A stretch of 6,024 bases of DNA from Acidobacteriota bacterium (GTDB lineage Bacteria; Acidobacteriota; Terriglobia; Terriglobales; Acidobacteriaceae), in NCBI GenBank assembly GCA_021805955.1, contig JAJZDO010000068.1, forward strand, positions 1 to 6,024. Reading direction: 5' to 3'. Of the stretch, positions 1 through 4,349 are shown in pieces. Numbering within the stretch: the first letter of the stretch is position 1; each line of letters opens with the position of its first letter. Both the position numbers and the translations under genes were made by a program. A model generated the notes under the pieces. It saw nothing but the letters and a program-made list of their open reading frames with translations. It did not search any database and was not told the origin of the DNA.

Positions 1-13
1 AGCCCAAACATGT

Positions 14-1447
14 CTACCAGCCGCCATTCGGCGAATAACTGTGGGCAATGAGGCGGCCGAATTCCGTCGGAGGCAATCCCGGCTGGAGAGACTCCATCTG
101 CAAGCGCGTGAAGGTGCGGAAGATTTCCGGTTCCGGCGCGAGGCGCGTTGCGCTGGGTTTCACTTTGGAATCCGGCACGGCGGCAGCCGAATTTAGCGAT
201 GCCATCGCCGCCGGGATGGAATCCTGAATGGCGCGCTCGCCCTCCAACTCATTGATGCCGGCGCGTTGAAACGTGGGAGCATTCAGCGCGATGTAGGGCA
301 ACTCCTGATCCGGCAGCAGGTATTCGATCTGCTGGCCCGGCGAGAAGCGATCGTTCATGCTTTTGTTCAGCGCGGCAATAAGGGGTTGGATCTGGATCGT
401 AGCTGCCGGAACTCCAAGTTGCTGCGCGGTTGCGGGAACCGGGGCCACTCCATGGTCGGCCGTCAACACTATCCACACATTGTCGAGTCCGCCGGGTATA
501 GTTTGATCGAGCCACTGAAAAAACTGGTCCAGGTTGCCGTCGAGCTGGTCCACCAGTTGCCTCTGGTCTGGCGAGTCTGGACCGACGCGATGCCCTAGAA
601 TGTCGGTCGAAGAGATGCTGACGGTCAGGACATCCGTGACATTCCCCGCGCCAAGGTTCTCGCCCTGGATCAGCGCCTGGGCGAAGTCAAGTTCATAGTG
701 AATGCCGGCATCCGTCGCTCCGACGTTGGAGAAAAACGGCACACTCGCGGACACGCCGGCTTCTGTCCGCGCCTCCGCGGCGCGATCGCTCTGGTTGAAC
801 GCGGTCGCCCAGTCGGGCAGGGTGGGCATGTAATATGTGGAGGTGACGAAGGCGCCGCTCTGCGGATCGATCCAGAAGGCCCCATTCGCGGTGTGGCCGG
901 CCGTGAGGATTGCGGCGCGATCCTTCAGCGACACTCCAAAGAGCTTTGCCTCTCCTTTCGTGGCCAGCCGAACTTCATCGCCAATCGTACTGGCGAGCAG
1001 GTTGCGCGGCGAAGCGCCTTCCAGCGCCGACTCCGGAGTAGTGGCAGGCATACCCACGATGCTATAGCGCGGGTCTTCGACGGAAGTGATGGGGCGCTTC
1101 GTGTTCCGGTCCAGGTCCCACCACTGATTGCTGGCGATACCGTTGCCATCCGTGTACGCGCCGGTTGCGATGACGGAATGCCCGGCTGCCGTCACCAGAT
1201 TGGCATAGTCGTAATAACAGTCGGGAAAATATGCGCCGTGGTCCAGGAACAAATTGAATCCATTCCCTTTGAAGTCGGTGCGGTAACGCTCCAGGTAATC
1301 CTCGCGAAACTGATCGATCACCAGGATGATGACCAGCTTGGGATGCGCGTCATACGCGCTGGCGGCACAGGGGATGGAGGACGAAATCGGAAGCAGGAGA
1401 GCGAACAGGCAGATCCATAGACGTTTGAACATAGGGAAAAATCGCAT
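14..1447 (-). CDS. PafA-like secreted alkaline phosphatase family protein, probably C-terminally truncated
   Basis: Predicted exported phosphate monoesterase/phosphodiesterase of the alkaline phosphatase superfamily. Residues 1-31 form a Sec signal peptide: basic MFKR, a hydrophobic core, then a likely cut after ASA. The best match I can make is to the PafA type. Metal ligand D45, nucleophile T86 and N107 keep the same spacing as PafA D38/T79/N100 (41 and 21 residues). A KDR motif at 175-177 matches PafA K162/R164. D282 and H286 (TDILGH) and D331-H332 (TADHG) supply further zinc ligands. The seventh ligand, a His in a C-terminal HGxxYxYDxHVP-like segment, is absent: the frame stops at residue 477 directly after SPNGGW, while relatives are about 540-570 aa. 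The enzyme may therefore be inactive, or the frame may be shifted near the window edge. No Shine-Dalgarno precedes ATG 1447 or the second ATG at 1432, so the start is uncertain. Family assignment is fairly sure; the exact substrate is unknown. Confidence 0.85.
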   Translation of the reverse strand: MRFFPMFKRLWICLFALLLPISSSIPCAASAYDAHPKLVIILVIDQFREDYLERYRTDFKGNGFNLFLDHGAYFPDCYYDYANLVTAAGHSVIATGAYTDGNGIASNQWWDLDRNTKRPITSVEDPRYSIVGMPATTPESALEGASPRNLLASTIGDEVRLATKGEAKLFGVSLKDRAAILTAGHTANGAFWIDPQSGAFVTSTYYMPTLPDWATAFNQSDRAAEARTEAGVSASVPFFSNVGATDAGIHYELDFAQALIQGENLGAGNVTDVLTVSISSTDILGHRVGPDSPDQRQLVDQLDGNLDQFFQWLDQTIPGGLDNVWIVLTADHGVAPVPATAQQLGVPAATIQIQPLIAALNKSMNDRFSPGQQIEYLLPDQELPYIALNAPTFQRAGINELEGERAIQDSIPAAMASLNSAAAVPDSKVKPSATRLAPEPEIFRTFTRLQMESLQPGLPPTEFGRLIAHSYSPNGGW

Positions 1448-1532
1448 AAAAGTACAGAGTGGCGACTAGGAACATGGTAGCAAGACGGGCCGCACTCCGG
1501 GAAATGGTCGAGGGCGTGTGGATGTGAAATGA

Positions 1533-1565
1533 GCGGAATGCGCACCGTTGCGATGCGCGCTCCGC
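1533..1565 (-). terminator. GC-rich hairpin just downstream of the GH20-like gene, possible terminator
   Basis: On the minus strand, 7 nt after the GH20-like TGA, a 5-bp outer stem (GCGGA/TCCGC), a 2x2 internal loop and an 8-bp inner stem (GCGCATCG/CGGTGCGC, one G-U pair) close on a CAA loop. The following bases (TCATTTCAC) contain only a weak T-run, so this is not a textbook intrinsic terminator. It may instead protect the mRNA 3' end or attenuate read-through into the phosphatase gene. The rest of the 125-bp gap (1448-1532) shows no convincing promoter. Confidence 0.45.
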
Positions 1566-1572
1566 CCCGATG

Positions 1573-3987
1573 TCATGTTCGCTTCTGTACCATGCTCATC
1601 GCCTTCAGAATGACGGCATTGCTTTCAATCACCGGACCCCACTCGTTGTCGTAGCGGTCGGAGCCCCCGCGAAATCCTGTCGTGCCTTTCAGCCGGACTT
1701 CCTGGATGACTTTGCCTAAGCGGGGATTGATCCATTCAAGCGCGAAAAAAGTAATGCCATTCGTCGACTCGGCTCCGACCGTGACGGCATCGGCTCCGTA
1801 GCAGTAGTCGTTATAAGAAACGCGCTGATCCCAGTTCCACTCCAGAATATTGACGCCATAGCGGATGGAAATCGTGGTGACGAAGCCGTCTTCATAAACG
1901 ATTTCGTACCATCCGAGAAGGTCGGCAGTGTCTTCCTGGTCCCAAATCAAACGGAAGCTCTCTTTGTTGGAAGCAGGTTTCGCAGCGGCATGAAGAAAGA
2001 TCAAACTGGTCGGGGCCACTCCAATCGGGATGCCGGTCACGGCCTTCGGCAGGTTCGTGCCTCTCTTCCCATCCGTCCCGACAACAATGAAATTCATGCC
2101 ATTCGCGGGTTTCATGTCGAATGGAATATTGTTCAACTGGATAGTTCCGGTCGCCATCCCACTCAGGTCTGAGCCCAGCACGTCGTTTCCAGCATTGAAC
2201 TTGCTCGATATATCTACCGGCACAATCGAGGTTTCTGTCTGAGTGGGAGGAATGATTCCGCTAAGTCGCGTGCGAATGGCGGGAAGCATGGATTGAACTC
2301 GGCCCGATAGGTCCTTGCCCTCGATCACCTGACCCGACCACAGAATGCTGCTGCAACCAAGGAACGTGGACATAAGATTCTTTCCAAATCCAACTTCGTT
2401 AGTGGCAAACCATGCTGAAGGCGCGCCCCCCAGCAAAGTAGCTCGCTTTTTTCGTGTGTCATAGTTCTGAATGGTCGGCTCGAAGTTACCGTAAATTTGC
2501 TGGAAGCCCATCTTGTCGAGTATGGCTTCATTCAATTCTGCATTTCCGCCCCTCTCGCCCGGTTCATTGCTCCAGAACCAGTTGAAGATCAGGCAGTCTT
2601 TTGGAATGAGCCGCTGTACCTGCTCCGGAGTCATGCCACCCGGCATGTAGTAAACCCAGCCATCTCGGGTCGTATGCTTCTGCAGTCCGTGCCCGCGCAC
2701 AGACTCGAGCAGCATGTCGCCCCACAGCGCGGTCTGGACGCCTCGGGATGAGAGATGGTCGTGAACTTTCTTCACATCCTCCCCGAATAACTCTCCAATG
2801 TCCTCGTCTTTGCACTGGGGGGAAACTCCCACGGGGAGAAAAAGTTCGTCATGCCCAATGTGGATCATCTTGGGTTTCAATAGGTCGATGTATTCGTCGT
2901 ACACCTCGTAAACCAGGGGGTAGCACTTCGGATTCGACGCACAATAGATGTCGGGCCACTTACTTTGAGGTACCGCTGCAAGGTCTCGATGCTTCGTCAG
3001 CAGATAGTAACTGTGAGTAAAAGATGCAATCTCTGGAATAAGTTCAATCTGATACTTTGCCGTAAAGCGCGCCAGGTCGGCGACTTCATCCTTTTCAAGG
3101 AAACCGCCGTCAGCCGTGTCCTGGTGAGATGAGTTCTGTTCCACGTCATGGAATGGGCCCGGAGGATAATTGCGGCAACTGTAGTTGCAATCCCGGACCA
3201 ACTCGATCCATCCGGAGTTCAACTCAGGGTGGCTGTCGAGCCGCATGCTTGCGCCCATCTCCATGATGAGCGTGTTGTATTTGTAGAGCGCCATGTAATC
3301 GCGGATGAAGCGCTTGAAATAGGGGATATTGTCTCGCCCTGGAAGATACAGATAGATTCCACGAAATTGTTTTTCAGGCCAGTCGCGAATCAGCATGCCA
3401 CGAATTTGTACCTGATTCTCTTGTTTGAATACCAATTGCCGCAGAGACTGCAATCCGTAGAACGCGCCGCGATCGTCGCTGCCCGCCACCAGCACGACAT
3501 TCTTGTCAGTCCGGAGAACGTAGCCTTCCGGCCCAGGACTCTGCTCGCCGCCACCTGTACCTGTTCGCGACCAATACTGCCGGATCAACGGATTCTGCAT
3601 CGACCCTATCAGGATCACCCGCGCTTCAGCGCCAAAGCTGGGAGATCGTTCTATCTTGAGATGCAGGTCGAACCTATCTCCCAACTCGTTCGCTAGAGAG
3701 CGCGCAAGAAATAAATCTTCCTGCGATGCGTTCGGCGGCACGACAATGCGCACCTGGCTATCAAGAATGAAATTCCCGCCCGCGCTGGAAATTTCCTGTG
3801 GTTTCGGAAAGATGACAGAGTCGAGCGGCCCGGTGGGCCCCACGTATTGCGTGGTGCTCGAACCTACCGTTGCAGCGGGAGCGTTTCCGGTCGCAGCGTT
3901 GAGGAACCTCGTATGGCCAAGCATTGCGCCGCTAATTGCAGCGCCTGTCGCTGTGTTCAAGAACTCGCGGCGTGTCCAATCATCCAT
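1573..3987 (-). CDS. Tat-exported divergent GH20-type beta-N-acetylhexosaminidase-like protein
   Basis: Predicted exported glycoside hydrolase, likely releasing HexNAc or a related beta-linked sugar by substrate-assisted catalysis. A twin-arginine signal (T5-R6-R7-E-F-L) opens the protein. Residues about 55-205 resemble the GH20b N-terminal domain and end in the typical RGAFYGLQSLRQL stretch (173-185). The barrel follows at about 205-580: FRGIYL (208-213), PEIASFTH (318-325), and HIGHDE (376-381) with the D380-E381 catalytic pair. The barrel is divergent: the fourth motif position is His instead of Gly or Ala, PEIDxPGH is PEIASFTH, and I cannot identify the oxazolinium-stabilising Tyr. Residues about 590-800 form an extra beta-rich domain. 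Start ATG 3987 is supported by a GGAG 8 nt upstream and by the Tat motif beginning at residue 5. It lies downstream of and co-directional with the GH27 gene across a 362-bp gap. GH20 membership is fairly sure; substrate is not. Confidence 0.85.
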   Translation of the reverse strand: MDDWTRREFLNTATGAAISGAMLGHTRFLNAATGNAPAATVGSSTTQYVGPTGPLDSVIFPKPQEISSAGGNFILDSQVRIVVPPNASQEDLFLARSLANELGDRFDLHLKIERSPSFGAEARVILIGSMQNPLIRQYWSRTGTGGGEQSPGPEGYVLRTDKNVVLVAGSDDRGAFYGLQSLRQLVFKQENQVQIRGMLIRDWPEKQFRGIYLYLPGRDNIPYFKRFIRDYMALYKYNTLIMEMGASMRLDSHPELNSGWIELVRDCNYSCRNYPPGPFHDVEQNSSHQDTADGGFLEKDEVADLARFTAKYQIELIPEIASFTHSYYLLTKHRDLAAVPQSKWPDIYCASNPKCYPLVYEVYDEYIDLLKPKMIHIGHDELFLPVGVSPQCKDEDIGELFGEDVKKVHDHLSSRGVQTALWGDMLLESVRGHGLQKHTTRDGWVYYMPGGMTPEQVQRLIPKDCLIFNWFWSNEPGERGGNAELNEAILDKMGFQQIYGNFEPTIQNYDTRKKRATLLGGAPSAWFATNEVGFGKNLMSTFLGCSSILWSGQVIEGKDLSGRVQSMLPAIRTRLSGIIPPTQTETSIVPVDISSKFNAGNDVLGSDLSGMATGTIQLNNIPFDMKPANGMNFIVVGTDGKRGTNLPKAVTGIPIGVAPTSLIFLHAAAKPASNKESFRLIWDQEDTADLLGWYEIVYEDGFVTTISIRYGVNILEWNWDQRVSYNDYCYGADAVTVGAESTNGITFFALEWINPRLGKVIQEVRLKGTTGFRGGSDRYDNEWGPVIESNAVILKAMSMVQKRT

Positions 3988-3995
3988 TTCAGTAA

Positions 3996-3999
3996 CTCC
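3996..3999 (-). promoter_or_regulatory. Ribosome binding site of the GH20-like gene
   Basis: Minus strand GGAG lies 8 nt before ATG 3987 and fixes the start. It overlaps an out-of-frame ATG (ATGGAG), which is not used in this reading. A perfect palindrome begins 1 nt upstream of the motif. Confidence 0.7.
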
Positions 4000-4000
4000 A

Positions 4001-4017
4001 TGAATTTCTCAAATTCA
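4001..4017. promoter_or_regulatory. AT-rich perfect palindrome next to the GH20 gene RBS, candidate operator or leader hairpin
   Basis: TGAATTT-CTC-AAATTCA has 7-bp arms that pair perfectly around a 3-nt centre, ending 1 nt from the Shine-Dalgarno. Its position would suit a repressor site or a small leader hairpin limiting ribosome access. No regulator is encoded in the window, so the role is inferred from symmetry and position only. Confidence 0.35.
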
Positions 4018-4090
4018 GTTCCCAGGCGAACAAGATGGCAGCTTGCTAAGAACCGAACACTTGCGTAACACGCGCAATGGATTCTCGCTT

Positions 4091-4132
4091 CTCTTCCTCA
4101 TCTTGTCCCGGTTTCTACAAGATGAAGAAGAG
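4091..4132 (-). promoter_or_regulatory. Long stem-loop in the leader of the GH20-like gene
   Basis: Arms 4091-4106 and 4117-4132 are 16-nt inverted repeats with one difference, around a 10-nt loop. On the minus-strand transcript the difference becomes a G-U pair, so the stem is continuous; on the plus strand it is a C-A mismatch. That favours function in minus-strand RNA. The arms are strongly purine/pyrimidine biased. No T-run follows on either strand, so it is not a standard intrinsic terminator. It lies about 103 nt before the GH20 start codon and could be a leader element, an mRNA-processing or stability hairpin, or a protein binding site. Confidence 0.5.
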
Positions 4133-4204
4133 AGCAGTTAGGGTGAACTTTCCTTGCATTCTGACCAAGCTGGTAGATCGTAAACCGAGACTGTAGTAAC
4201 ACTC

Positions 4205-4225
4205 CGGAGAAATCTTCCGTCTCCG
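4205..4225. other. 6-bp stem-loop beside the MITE-like element
   Basis: CGGAGA and TCTCCG pair perfectly around a 9-nt loop. The stem sits 1 nt outside the left CTAG. Before the mobile element inserted, it would have lain 1 nt after the GH27 stop codon, where a 3'-end hairpin is expected. No T-run follows on the minus strand, so the terminator idea is weak. Confidence 0.3.
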
Positions 4226-4230
4226 TCTAG

Positions 4231-4246
4231 GGAAGCTCTGATTAAG
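4231..4246 (+). repeat. Left terminal inverted repeat of the MITE-like element
   Basis: GGAAGCTCTGATTAAG, directly preceded by CTAG. It matches the right end at 15 of 16 positions, and identity stops exactly at the inner edge, as expected for a transposon end rather than a simple palindrome. Confidence 0.75.
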
Positions 4247-4333
4247 CCTGTTTTGTATCAGGGCACTGCTTCTGCCGTGTCGTACATGGCTGAAAATCCG
4301 TAGGGCTTTAGCCGCTGAGGGACTTTCAACCGA

Positions 4334-4349
4334 CTTAATCAGAGCGTCC
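4334..4349 (-). repeat. Right terminal inverted repeat of the MITE-like element
   Basis: Read on the minus strand this is GGACGCTCTGATTAAG, directly preceded by CTAG, whose TAG is the stop codon of the GH27 gene. It is the partner of the left repeat, with one A/C difference at the fourth base. Confidence 0.75.

Noticed and set aside
698..1420. 240-codon plus-strand open frame opposite the phosphatase gene
   Set aside because: It is antisense to conserved phosphatase motifs, the translation is low-information with no domain, and it is best explained as a codon-bias shadow.
1350..1447. Lipoprotein signal on the phosphatase (IPC at residues 25-27)
   Set aside because: The residue before Cys is Pro, which does not fit a lipobox, while ASA downstream fits an ordinary signal peptidase site.
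3988..4349. CRISPR array, tRNA or riboswitch in the 362-bp gap
   Set aside because: No regularly spaced direct repeats, no cloverleaf with a CCA-ready acceptor stem, and no known riboswitch core could be recognised. The structure seen is inverted repeats only.
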